DNA from: Sphingomonadaceae bacterium 3R27C6
Lineage (GTDB): Bacteria; Pseudomonadota; Alphaproteobacteria; Sphingomonadales; Sphingomonadaceae
Length of the DNA: 33,663 nt
Assembly: GCA_005503215.1 (NCBI GenBank)
Contig: SCNS01000034.1
Coordinates: 1 to 33,663, forward strand
Direction: 5' to 3'
Part shown: positions 7,556 to 15,738 of the stretch, piece by piece
Layout: each line of letters begins with the position of its first letter
Numbering within the stretch: the first letter of the stretch is position 1
The notes under the pieces: generated by a model
Told to the model about the DNA's origin: nothing
The model's database searches: none
Seen by the model: only the letters and a program-made list of their open reading frames with translations
Translations under genes and position numbers: made by a program

Positions 7556-8869
7556 TCAGCCCTTGACCTCCCAGCCTGGCTCATAATCGACCGACCACAG
7601 CTTCATGGCATCGGCATTGGTCGGCTTGCCGGTCGCCGGATCGATCGTCAGCGCGCCGCTCGTGCGATAGGCGATATTACCGAGGTGGCAGAGCGCGGTG
7701 CTGATATGCCCTTCGGCAATCGGCGATGCGAGCGCGCTGGCGCGGCCGCGGATGACGTCGACCAGATTGCCGGCATGAAGGATGTCGAGCGCACCCTCGC
7801 CGACCGTTCCGGTGGTTTCCGAACTGGCCGGGGCCTTCACCTCGCGCGTCAGCTTGCCTTCCAGATCGTACAGCTCGAACCCGTTGCGATCGACGATGGC
7901 CGACCCCTTGGTGCCGAGCAGCAACACGCCGCGGCCACGCCCATAGGTCTTGATGCCATTGCAGCTTTGCCCGTTCCAGCGGATCGCGCGGCCGTCGTCG
8001 TAGATCAGGTCGAGCGCGAGCGAATCATACATTTCCCAATCGTCGCCGCGGTGGAAATGCCGTCCGCCCTGCGTCGATACGCTGGTCGGATAGGTCAGGC
8101 CCATCGCCCAGCGCGCGATATCGAGCTCGTGCATCGCGTTGTTGCAAATCTCGCCCGTCCCATATTTCCAGAACCAGTGCCAATTATAGTGCACCAGGTT
8201 CGACCGGTACGGCCCGCGCGGGCGCGGTCCCTGCCACAAATCCCAGTTCAAATTGGCCGGCGGCGCGATTTCCTGCCCCTTGCCGATCGACCCGCGATTA
8301 TTCGCATACCAAGTCTGGGCCTCATAGACTTCGCCGAGTTCGCCGGCCCGGACCATGTCGACAAGCTGCCGTGTCTCCACGCTCGACCGTTGCTGGTTGC
8401 CCACCTGCAACTGACGCCCGGTGCGGCGCTGTGCGGCGATCAGCGCTTCACCCTCGGCGGGGGCGATACCGATCGGCTTTTCCAGATAGACGTGACGCCC
8501 CGCATTCATCGAATCGATCGCGAGCTTTGCGTGCCAATGATCGGGCGTCGCGATGCTGACGATGTCGACGTCCTTGCTGTCGAGCAGCCGGCGATAGTCC
8601 CCCACGATCTTGGGGGCAGGATGGCCCTTGGCGGCAAATTCGCTCGCGCGCTTTGCGAGGATGGCCGAATCCACATCGACGAAATGCGTGACGGCAACGT
8701 TCGACAGCTTCGAGAAGGCGCTCATATGCGCCTGCCCGCGGCCGTTCACGCCGACCACCGCCACACGCAAGCGATCGTTCGCACCCTTGATCTGCGCATA
8801 GCTGCGCGCGCTCATCGTGGCGCCCAGCGTCGCTGCGGCGCCCTTCAACATCGTACGGCGGTCAATCAT
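7556..8869 (-). CDS. Tat-exported Gfo/Idh/MocA-family oxidoreductase (promoter-proximal copy)
   Basis: A 437-residue protein. The start at 8869 follows GGGGACAGGAC and gives a Tat leader (Asp3-Arg4-Arg5-Thr-Met-Leu, then 'GAAATLGATMSARSYAQ'). The Rossmann loop 'VVGVNGRGQAH' and a complete Glu130-Lys131-Pro132 motif make this the most canonical of the three dehydrogenases in the operon. 'NNAMHELDIARWAMG' supplies the C-terminal active-site His region. It resembles the exported glycoside dehydrogenases that pair with DUF1080 proteins; a role in oxidising a glycoside to its 3-keto form is inferred from that pairing. It begins 11 nt after the DUF1080 stop. A longer open frame to 8959 would destroy the leader and is rejected. 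Confidence 0.9.
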   Translation of the reverse strand: MIDRRTMLKGAAATLGATMSARSYAQIKGANDRLRVAVVGVNGRGQAHMSAFSKLSNVAVTHFVDVDSAILAKRASEFAAKGHPAPKIVGDYRRLLDSKDVDIVSIATPDHWHAKLAIDSMNAGRHVYLEKPIGIAPAEGEALIAAQRRTGRQLQVGNQQRSSVETRQLVDMVRAGELGEVYEAQTWYANNRGSIGKGQEIAPPANLNWDLWQGPRPRGPYRSNLVHYNWHWFWKYGTGEICNNAMHELDIARWAMGLTYPTSVSTQGGRHFHRGDDWEMYDSLALDLIYDDGRAIRWNGQSCNGIKTYGRGRGVLLLGTKGSAIVDRNGFELYDLEGKLTREVKAPASSETTGTVGEGALDILHAGNLVDVIRGRASALASPIAEGHISTALCHLGNIAYRTSGALTIDPATGKPTNADAMKLWSVDYEPGWEVKG

Positions 8870-8880
8870 GTCCTGTCCCC

Positions 8881-10281
8881 TTAGAATTCGCGCAGCTTGA
8901 TCGACCGGAAGTCGACCCGGTCGCCATGATCCTGGAGCAGGATCGGTCCCTGCTCCCACTCACCGAAGTTCGGCCATTTCGCATATTTGCTGCGCGCGAC
9001 AAGCTCGCGAAAGGCGGGCGATCCACGTTCATATTCGACGACCTTGAACCCGTTCAGCCAATGCTCGACATGCTTGCCGCGCACGACGATGACCGCCCGA
9101 TTCCATTCGCCCGGCGCGTTGACGCGCTTGCCCGGGCTATCGGGATCGGAAAGGTTGCGCGCGGTGATCAGATCGTAAAGCGAGCCGATCGTCCGATTGC
9201 CGTCGCGGCCCATCTTGGCATCGGGATGGCGCTCATCGTCGAGCAATTGAAATTCCAGGCCGATCGCCGATCCGTCGCCTTTCAACAAATTGGGATCGAC
9301 GAAATATTTGATCCCGCTATTGGCACCCGGCGTCAGGCGGAAATCGACCGACAGCTCGAAACTCTTGTATTCGCGGGTAGTAATGATGTCGCCGCCATTG
9401 GTCGCTTCGGCGCCGCCCGATTTTTCGACCGACAAGATGCCGTCGGCGATCGACCAGCCCTTCTTCGGAAAAGCCGGCCCCTTGGCGCTCCGCCAGCCCT
9501 GCGTCGTCTTGCCGTCCCAGAGCAGCTTCCAGCCAGCGCCGCGCTCGGCTTCGGTCAGGCGATTGGCCAGCCATCCCTGCTGCTCGACCTTGGTCGCGGG
9601 CGAGGCAAAGCGGGCGGGCGCGTCGGTGATGATCCGCACGTTGCGAAAACGCGCCTCGGGCTTCTTCGCCGCGACCGCATCGGCAACCGAGTGCACCTGG
9701 AAAGCGATGAAGCCGCGCGCGTCCACATCGTCGACAACGTCGGCGGCAGGCACGCCATTGATCCAGGTGCGCAGGCGCGTACCGATTGCTTCGACACGAT
9801 AATGATTCCAGTCGCCCGAGCGGAAGGCCTGCCGCGCCGCATCGTTGCGGCCGAGTGTATAGAGCCATTGACGGCGTTGCTCGTCATAGATGCCGGCGCT
9901 CCAGCGCCGCGACGAGGGATCGATCTCCATCTGATAGCCGTGAACGACGCCCTTTCGATAGTCGGGCCGGCTCTGTCCGCGGATCATCACGCCCGAATTC
10001 AGCGTCGGGTCGGTCTTGGCATCGAATTCGAGGATGAAATCGCCGTAAAGCGTGTCGGACACCAGCCAGCTGTTCGCCGAGTTCGGCACGGCGCTGCCAA
10101 CGACCTCGCCGTCGACGACGCTATAGGGCGCCTGCCCCCCGGCGCTGTGCCACCCGGCGAGTCCGGCGCGCGGCGTTACATCCTGCCACGGAACCTGCTG
10201 CTGATCCTGCGCAGCCGAACCGGGCGTCAGCGCTATTAGCGGCGCGGTGGCCAAAGCTAGAAATGCGATCCTTCGAAACAT
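8881..10281 (-). CDS. Exported protein with two DUF1080 (3-keto-glycoside hydrolase-like) domains
   Basis: A 466-residue secreted protein. The start at 10281 is chosen for the AGAGGAG before it; it gives a signal peptide (MFRRIAFLALATAPLIALTPGSAA). Two jelly-roll DUF1080 units follow. Unit 1 (about 35-205) contains 'YGDFILEFDAKTDPTLNSGVMIRG' and unit 2 (about 235-466) contains 'YKSFELSVDFRLTPGANSGIKYFVD', with 'LWDGKTTQGWRSAKG' and 'GEWNRAVIVVRGKHVEHWLNG'. DUF1080 enzymes cleave 3-keto-glycosides made by Gfo/Idh/MocA dehydrogenases. It is the first gene of the five-gene operon, downstream of two tandem operator-like sites. The two units differ clearly, so one may bind substrate while the other is catalytic. 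Confidence 0.85.
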   Translation of the reverse strand: MFRRIAFLALATAPLIALTPGSAAQDQQQVPWQDVTPRAGLAGWHSAGGQAPYSVVDGEVVGSAVPNSANSWLVSDTLYGDFILEFDAKTDPTLNSGVMIRGQSRPDYRKGVVHGYQMEIDPSSRRWSAGIYDEQRRQWLYTLGRNDAARQAFRSGDWNHYRVEAIGTRLRTWINGVPAADVVDDVDARGFIAFQVHSVADAVAAKKPEARFRNVRIITDAPARFASPATKVEQQGWLANRLTEAERGAGWKLLWDGKTTQGWRSAKGPAFPKKGWSIADGILSVEKSGGAEATNGGDIITTREYKSFELSVDFRLTPGANSGIKYFVDPNLLKGDGSAIGLEFQLLDDERHPDAKMGRDGNRTIGSLYDLITARNLSDPDSPGKRVNAPGEWNRAVIVVRGKHVEHWLNGFKVVEYERGSPAFRELVARSKYAKWPNFGEWEQGPILLQDHGDRVDFRSIKLREF

Positions 10282-10411
10282 CGTGGCTCCTCTCAATTTT
10301 TATTGCGAGGGCATCCGAACACGCTTCATTTCCTGACGCGCCAGGCTCTCGCATTATATTGCCGCTAGCGTGAACACGCGAACACAGCTTATGCCTGCCA
10401 ACCACTAATAT

Positions 10412-10424
10412 GTGGTCAGGCCAC
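10412..10424. promoter_or_regulatory. GntR (FadR-type) operator-like site 4
   Basis: GTGGTCAGGCCAC is palindromic with one mismatch between its arms, and its inner 11 bases fit the consensus TTGGYCAKRCCRA. It lies about 130 bp upstream of the DUF1080 gene start at 10281. Confidence 0.55.
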
Positions 10425-10434
10425 TTGCAATAGA

Positions 10435-10447
10435 TATGTCAGACCGA
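10435..10447. promoter_or_regulatory. GntR (FadR-type) operator-like site 5
   Basis: TATGTCAGACCGA matches the consensus at 11 of 13 positions and starts 23 bp after the start of site 4. The right part, GTCAGACCGATTG, is identical to the right part of site 1 in front of exuT-uxaC (2077-2089 region), which links the two operons. Confidence 0.55.
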
Positions 10448-10693
10448 TTGTGGTTCGCAGGATGGCGAGTTGACCGGGGCGGTCAAGATCGACGGTTGGA
10501 AGCAAATCAAGGGCTCGCAGATGAGCGATGCTTCTCGCATCGCAGCTATTTGCGCCTTGCTATCGTAGCGACGCGCTTCTGAATACCACGACCTTCGTCG
10601 CAAGGACCCGATCGGTCTGAACCGAATCGGTCACGCGCGATGTCATTTGGCCCTTCAGGCGCGGCTCCCGACCGACTCCCGTCGAGAACACGC

Positions 10694-11683
10694 TCAGTGA
10701 CTGGGCGCGGAACCCGTTGCCGGATTGTAGAGAGGATTTGCAGGATCGAGCGGGGACGGAACCACCTGAGCGGACGGTTCGGCACTCTCGATCCATGCGC
10801 GGTAGATCATGTCCCTCAGCATCGCAGCGCCTGCTGCCGCCCGGCTGTAGACCAGAGCCCGCGCGTCCCGATCCTCCGGATTCTCAAAGCCACCTCTTTT
10901 CTCGAGGATGTAGACGGTTTCCATATGGCTCCCCGCCTCGTCGAGGAAGGACAGGACGGCTTCGAACAAATCGCCTCGCTGCCGCCCCGGTGCGCCGATC
11001 CGGTCGGCGAGGTTCTGTGGCTCCAGCGCGATCGCATCGACGAACTCGCTTTCGAAACGGCCATGGATGCTTCGGTCTATCGTATAGTTTTTCGGATTGG
11101 CACCCAGCCATCCATCGCTGTTGACCGAAGCGTGGAGCGGTTGCGAACCGTCGCCGATATAATGCCCAAGACGCGCAACCTGATAGGCGCAGTTCTGTTC
11201 CGGCACACTGGCGTCGGCACCCGCTTTTTGCGCAGCGCGAATCTGACGCATGCAAACGACAAGGCGCCCATAGCTTTCCATTGCCGCATAGGGCAGCGTG
11301 CCGGTCCAGCGCACGTTGGTCCGCTTGGCCCGCTCCGGATCGCTGTCCTTGATCCGCAGATACTCGTCATGCAAGGCGAGGATAAACTCGTAGCGCGAGC
11401 GCGGGATGGGGCTCAAAAATGCGAACTGCTCCTTGAACCATCCGTGATTGGGATCCTCCTCGATCTTTGAAAAGGGCTCGGAGGCGTTGCGCCAGCTGTC
11501 GGGCATGGTCGAAGACGCCGCGATATAGTCGGCATATTTGTGAAGGAACATGGGCCCGTCGGCGGGCAGCGCTGCGATGGCCGCCCTGTCGATTGCTGCG
11601 TGGGCGCGTTCGCCCCAGGCGAGGACGGGAACAGGAACGGCGGCGCACGCGGCCGCGGCGAAAGCGAACAGGAAATGACGCAC
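10694..11683 (-). CDS. Exported S1/P1-type zinc-dependent nuclease
   Basis: A 329-residue secreted protein with a GTG start (GGAG upstream). Signal cleavage after 'PVPVLA' would leave Trp23 as the mature N-terminus (WGERAHAAI). This is exactly what S1/P1 nucleases and zinc phospholipase C need, since the terminal Trp coordinates zinc. His28, Asp in 'KYADYIA', His in 'DPNHGW', 'HYIGDGSQPLH' and 'IHGRFESEFV' look like the remaining zinc ligands. The family cleaves single-stranded DNA/RNA and has 3'-nucleotidase activity, here in the periplasm or outside the cell. It is the third gene after the receptor and DUF218 genes, with a 22-nt gap, so it probably feeds on extracellular nucleic acid or another phosphodiester. 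Confidence 0.85.
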   Translation of the reverse strand: MRHFLFAFAAAACAAVPVPVLAWGERAHAAIDRAAIAALPADGPMFLHKYADYIAASSTMPDSWRNASEPFSKIEEDPNHGWFKEQFAFLSPIPRSRYEFILALHDEYLRIKDSDPERAKRTNVRWTGTLPYAAMESYGRLVVCMRQIRAAQKAGADASVPEQNCAYQVARLGHYIGDGSQPLHASVNSDGWLGANPKNYTIDRSIHGRFESEFVDAIALEPQNLADRIGAPGRQRGDLFEAVLSFLDEAGSHMETVYILEKRGGFENPEDRDARALVYSRAAAGAAMLRDMIYRAWIESAEPSAQVVPSPLDPANPLYNPATGSAPSH

Positions 11684-11705
11684 GGACTTTGCTCCGAACA
11701 GGACG

Positions 11706-12968
11706 TCAGGGATCGAGCGGATCGGCCGGTTCGACGTGGAACGCGACCGGGTCGGGTACGAAGCGCAGCGTGAAGCGATCGGGGCCGGGTGCCAGACGGC
11801 CCGGCTGCACCCCCATTTCCTTCAGGTTGCGGAGCGCCAGTTCCTCGCCGCCGATATACTGGATCGTGCGATGGTCCGAGACGATCAGCGCCGGCCGATC
11901 CTCTGGAAAGCCGGCGGCGAGCAGGAGCCGCGCGCAGTTGCGCAGGTTGGTGGTGGTATGGCGCGCATGCGGCTCCATCAGGATGCGGTCGGCCGGAATG
12001 CCATATTGCGTGACCAGCAGGCGCTTCATCTCGACCGCTTCGTTGAACGGCGTGCGGTTGGGGTGCACATTACCCCCTGATACGATGATGAAAGGGGCGA
12101 AACCGCGCGCGAACAGATCGGCCGCAATCGCCATGCGGATATGCCCCATCACGCCGGTGCGCGATTGAACGTCTTCCGGCCCATGACCGAACACCAGCAG
12201 CGCGGTATAGGGCTTTGCGCGCCAGTTCATCCTGGCGACCGCCCGGGCCGCGTCGGCATTGTCACCGCCCAGTAGCGGCCGGTAGCTGCCCGCATCGATG
12301 CGCTCGTTCATCTGGAGCAGGCCAATCGCGTAACGCAACGATGGATCGAAGAAAAGATCATCGGCCTTGGCCTGCCCGGCTGTGGCGACGCCGTGCGTAT
12401 CCAGCACATCGGCCATCTTGGGGTCGGTCATATTGAAGATGATGGAGTCGATAACGGGATAACGCGGTGGCGCCCCTTTGGCATAGACGGCGATGACCTG
12501 GTTCACCGCTGCCGCCGTTTCGGCCCACGCCGTGGCGACAAGCTCCGCATCGGACAGTGCCGCATGGCGGGCGAAGCGCCCGGAGGGTCGCATTTGCCGC
12601 GTCACCAGCGCCTTGGCGCGCTTTTTATCACTCATCATGAGCCGCAACCGCGCCTGCACCAGGGCGATGTCCGCCTCGGTCCATATCCACGCATCGGCCA
12701 GACATTGCGGAGACGGCGCACAGGTGTTGTCCGGCACCCGCGCGGCGCGCGCGGCGGCAAGTTCCACCAGAACGGGATCGTCACGCAGCGCCTGCGCCCA
12801 ATCTGGCGTCGTTCGCATCATGGCGAACAGCGGAAAAACACGGGTCGCCAGCGTGTCGGCAAAGGGTGATGCGTAGCCGGCGGGATCCTGCGCCGCCGCC
12901 ATTCCCGGATAAAGGGACGAGGCGACGGCGAGGCAGATGCTCAAGGCTGTGGTGCGAATGGCGCGCAC
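11706..12968 (-). CDS. Exported DUF218 (YdcF/SanA/ElyC-like) protein
   Basis: A 420-residue protein with a GTG start and a signal peptide (cleavage near 'GMAAAQ'). The DUF218 domain is confined to about residues 240-400: 'LLVFGHGPEDVQ' strand-loop, 'MAIAADLFARGFAPFIIVSGGNVHP', 'NEAVEMKRLLVTQYGIPADRILMEPHARHTTTNLRN'. The first ~230 residues are helical and match nothing I recognise, making the protein larger than typical YdcF or SanA. DUF218 proteins act in envelope biology or bind nucleotides such as S-adenosylmethionine; the function here is unknown. It starts 2 nt after the receptor stop and is followed 22 nt later by the nuclease, so all three form one operon. Confidence 0.8.
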   Translation of the reverse strand: MRAIRTTALSICLAVASSLYPGMAAAQDPAGYASPFADTLATRVFPLFAMMRTTPDWAQALRDDPVLVELAAARAARVPDNTCAPSPQCLADAWIWTEADIALVQARLRLMMSDKKRAKALVTRQMRPSGRFARHAALSDAELVATAWAETAAAVNQVIAVYAKGAPPRYPVIDSIIFNMTDPKMADVLDTHGVATAGQAKADDLFFDPSLRYAIGLLQMNERIDAGSYRPLLGGDNADAARAVARMNWRAKPYTALLVFGHGPEDVQSRTGVMGHIRMAIAADLFARGFAPFIIVSGGNVHPNRTPFNEAVEMKRLLVTQYGIPADRILMEPHARHTTTNLRNCARLLLAAGFPEDRPALIVSDHRTIQYIGGEELALRNLKEMGVQPGRLAPGPDRFTLRFVPDPVAFHVEPADPLDP

Positions 12969-12970
12969 CC

Positions 12971-15496
12971 TTACCAGCTGCGGCTGAGGATAAAGCGGAA
13001 GCTGCGGCCGAACAAAGGCCGTCCATAGATCGCATCGCTCGCGCCCTGACCGGCGAGCTGGTCGGTCCGCGGGTTCCCCTCGGTCAATCCCTTGGCGTTG
13101 GTCAGATTATCGCCAACCACCTGGAAGCGCCAGTTGCCAAAGCTCGCCGACGCGCTTGCGCCGAACGTTTGATAAGCGGGCAACGCCGTCAGGTTGAAAA
13201 GGTCGACATAGCGACGGCCCACCCATTCGTAACGTCCTGCGATCTCCACTTCGCCTCCGCCGACCGGGAAACGGACAGACGGACGCACATTGCCGAAAAA
13301 CTTGGCCTCGCGGATGATCTGGTTGCCGTTCACTGCCGTCGGATCGGCGCCCGACGTGTTCGCGAGATTGCGATATTGGGGGTCGGCCCAGGTGACCGAA
13401 CCGGCCAGTTCAAACCAGCTCACCGGCTTGATCCGGCCGTCAACCTCGACGCCTTTTGCGACAGCCTCGCCGATGAACGGCACGGGCTGGTCGTTGCGGC
13501 CGGTCACCGGGTTGAACGCGATGAACGTCGCGTTGAAAGGATCGAACTTGGTATAAAAACCGGTGACATAGAGATAGTGCGGGCCGAAGCTGGCCTTGAC
13601 GCCCAGTTCATATTGCCGCGCCTTGGTTTTGATGATTGTCGGGGCGGTGCTGGATACCACGCCCATCTGGGGCGGCACTTCCAGGTTTGAAACGCGGCCG
13701 TAAGCGCCGAAATTGTCTGTGAAGTCATAATTGACCCCGGCCGTCCAGTTGGTCGCCGAAGGTTTGAGCTTGTTCGAAACGATGGCCCCGCTGAAAGCGC
13801 GGGTGGCGTTGTCGGCCAGCGTCGTCGCATCACCCAGATCAGCGGCGGTCGACAACAGCGCAAAGCCTTCATAGTCATACCATTCCTTGCGGATGCCGCC
13901 GTCGACCCGCAGTCCGTCGGTAATCTCCCAGGTATCATTGGCATAGACGGCGACCATCTTCGCATCGGCCTCGCCCTGGTTCAGCGTGGTGGTGTATCGC
14001 AACACGCCGTTCTGGGTGACCGAGCCAAGCACGGCGCCCGTCGCAGAATAGGCGACAAGGTCGATCGTGCGGGGCTGGCTCTGCACTTCGATCAGCATGT
14101 CCTGATAGGCCTGGAAGAGCGTATTGCCATAAGCCGCCCCATAAACGCCTACGCGCACGTCATGGGTGCCCAAGCCGGTCTCAAACTTGCGGGTAACGCT
14201 GAGATCGGCCTGCCCCGAATAAAAGTCCGATTCGGAAACGCGATACTGGCCGGACATGATGAGGCCCGAAGCAGCGCCCGGATCATAGACCGTCGCGCCG
14301 TTGGTGCCTGCAACGGCATAACCGAGCCGCACCACATCGGCGCCGAAAGCGGTGCGAGCGGCCGTCAGATAGCTTGCCGCAAACGTGTTCGCGCTGACCG
14401 GGTTGGTGGTCGAATAGAATGCGTCGAAGCTGCTCTTGCCTTTGGTGAAGCCGCCCTTGGCCGAAACCAGCCAGCCATCGAAATCGCCTTCATATTGCAG
14501 GCCGACATTGAAGAAGCGCATGTGCCGGCCATCGGCAAGATCCCGGTTCAAACCCTGCAGAACGCCGGCACCATCGCGATATTTGACGTTGACGTTGCGG
14601 AGCGCCGGAGAGTTCAGCGTACCCGTGTGATAATCGATATAGGGATCGAGCGAGAGAGAGGGATTGCGCGGATCGGCGACCGGGATCGGGAGGTAGAAGA
14701 TGTTATGGTCGTTGGTATATTGCATCGATACCTTGACGAAGCCGTTGTCGAGGTCGTGCTTCAGGTTGGCGCGGATCTGGCCACCCTTGTCGCTGGGAAA
14801 GCCGCCGTCGCGATAGCCGTCATGCTGGCGCAGGAAGCCGCCGATGGCGAAATAGGTGCGCTCGCCGATCGGTCCCGACTGCATCGCGTCGAGCCGGTAC
14901 AGGCCCGTATCACCCAAAGTTAGCTGCGCCTTGCCGCGCGAATCGGGCCCGCCCGACACGGTGATGTTATTGGCGATCGCTGCGGCGCTGCTGGCATAGA
15001 TCGGCGCCGGACCACCGCGCACGATTTCGACGCGCTCGGTCATCAGGTCGAAGCGGTTCATGCCCTCACCGGAGTTGAAGAACACGCCGTCAATCTCATG
15101 GTAGAGCGGCAGCCCATCCTGCTGGAAGATCAGGTATCCGCGATCGGTAGGAATGCCGCGGACGCGCGTGATGTTCTGCACTTCGCCGCCAGTTGCTTCG
15201 ACCTGGATACCCGGAACGGTGCCGAGCAGGTCGGCGAAATTCTTGGGCGCGATCCGCTGGACCTCTTCTTGCCCAAGGAAGTTCACGGCATAGGATACGT
15301 CGAACCGGCGCTGGGCGCGCGCGCTTCCCGTCACGACGATGTCCGATTGCGCCGTCTCTTCTGCTTCTGCCTCCGCTTCCGGAGCGGCCGTTTGCGTTGC
15401 GTCCTGTTCCGCAGCGATGCTGGGCATTGACCATGCCAACGCGGTCAAAGAAGATAGAAGCGTCAGAGCGTAAGCTTTTTTGTGTGCGAGTTGCAT
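12971..15496 (-). CDS. TonB-dependent receptor heading the DUF218-nuclease operon
   Basis: An 841-residue outer-membrane receptor. It has a signal peptide (to about residue 29), an acidic Glu/Ala-rich linker and a TonB box-like 'SDIVVTGSARAQ'. The plug domain follows, with 'FADLLGTVPGIQVEATGGEVQNITRVRGIPTDRGYLIFQQDGLPL' and 'MTERVEIVRGGPAPIYAS'. The remainder is a long 22-strand-type barrel ending in 'FRFILSRSW' with the terminal aromatic residue. AAGGGGA precedes the ATG. Such receptors import large or scarce substrates with TonB energy. The downstream secreted nuclease and DUF218 protein suggest nucleotides, phosphate esters or a related breakdown product, but specificity cannot be read from the sequence. 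Confidence 0.93.
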   Translation of the reverse strand: MQLAHKKAYALTLLSSLTALAWSMPSIAAEQDATQTAAPEAEAEAEETAQSDIVVTGSARAQRRFDVSYAVNFLGQEEVQRIAPKNFADLLGTVPGIQVEATGGEVQNITRVRGIPTDRGYLIFQQDGLPLYHEIDGVFFNSGEGMNRFDLMTERVEIVRGGPAPIYASSAAAIANNITVSGGPDSRGKAQLTLGDTGLYRLDAMQSGPIGERTYFAIGGFLRQHDGYRDGGFPSDKGGQIRANLKHDLDNGFVKVSMQYTNDHNIFYLPIPVADPRNPSLSLDPYIDYHTGTLNSPALRNVNVKYRDGAGVLQGLNRDLADGRHMRFFNVGLQYEGDFDGWLVSAKGGFTKGKSSFDAFYSTTNPVSANTFAASYLTAARTAFGADVVRLGYAVAGTNGATVYDPGAASGLIMSGQYRVSESDFYSGQADLSVTRKFETGLGTHDVRVGVYGAAYGNTLFQAYQDMLIEVQSQPRTIDLVAYSATGAVLGSVTQNGVLRYTTTLNQGEADAKMVAVYANDTWEITDGLRVDGGIRKEWYDYEGFALLSTAADLGDATTLADNATRAFSGAIVSNKLKPSATNWTAGVNYDFTDNFGAYGRVSNLEVPPQMGVVSSTAPTIIKTKARQYELGVKASFGPHYLYVTGFYTKFDPFNATFIAFNPVTGRNDQPVPFIGEAVAKGVEVDGRIKPVSWFELAGSVTWADPQYRNLANTSGADPTAVNGNQIIREAKFFGNVRPSVRFPVGGGEVEIAGRYEWVGRRYVDLFNLTALPAYQTFGASASASFGNWRFQVVGDNLTNAKGLTEGNPRTDQLAGQGASDAIYGRPLFGRSFRFILSRSW

Positions 15497-15738
15497 TGTC
15501 GAGTCCCCTTATGGAACTCGGCCGGTTAGGGGCGCTTCGCGTCAATGCGGTTACACGCTATCCATTCAGATCCCCAAAGGGCGGAATTTTCCTGTCGACG
15601 CATTCCTCGACGGGGCGAAGCACCGATATGTCCTGCCTGGCCGTCGCCGTCGACCGGGAAGCGTACCGACGGAACCAATGCCGTGCCCGCCTGTTCCAAC
15701 ACCCAATGGGACCGATTTTCGATCGACCGCAATCATTC
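15497..15738. promoter_or_regulatory. Divergent promoter region between receptor and CHAT gene
   Basis: About 240 bp separate two divergent starts and must hold both promoters. I could not identify a clear -35/-10 pair or a strong palindrome. Frames running through it from the receptor gene are considered non-coding. Confidence 0.4.

Larger units (their letters stand above)
10282..10693. other. Regulatory gap of 412 bp without a gene
   Basis: I see no convincing coding frame here. The part near 10281 is the promoter region of the DUF1080 operon and holds two tandem operator-like sites. The inverted repeat ACCAC-N6-GTGGT (10401-10416) overlaps the first of them. Around 10600-10633 an imperfect inverted repeat pairs GACCCGATCGGT with ACCGAATCGGTC; it could end transcription of the S1/P1 nuclease gene, but there is no T-run. 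Confidence 0.5.

Noticed and set aside
15193..15738. N-terminal extension of the TPR-CHAT protein to 1445 residues
   Set aside because: It would overlap the divergent receptor gene by about 300 bp, has Arg-rich shadow composition and would bury the signal peptide.
15497..15738. A phosphate (PHO) box upstream of the receptor-nuclease operon
   Set aside because: I looked for CTGTCAT-type direct repeats because of the nuclease; only one poor half-match was seen.
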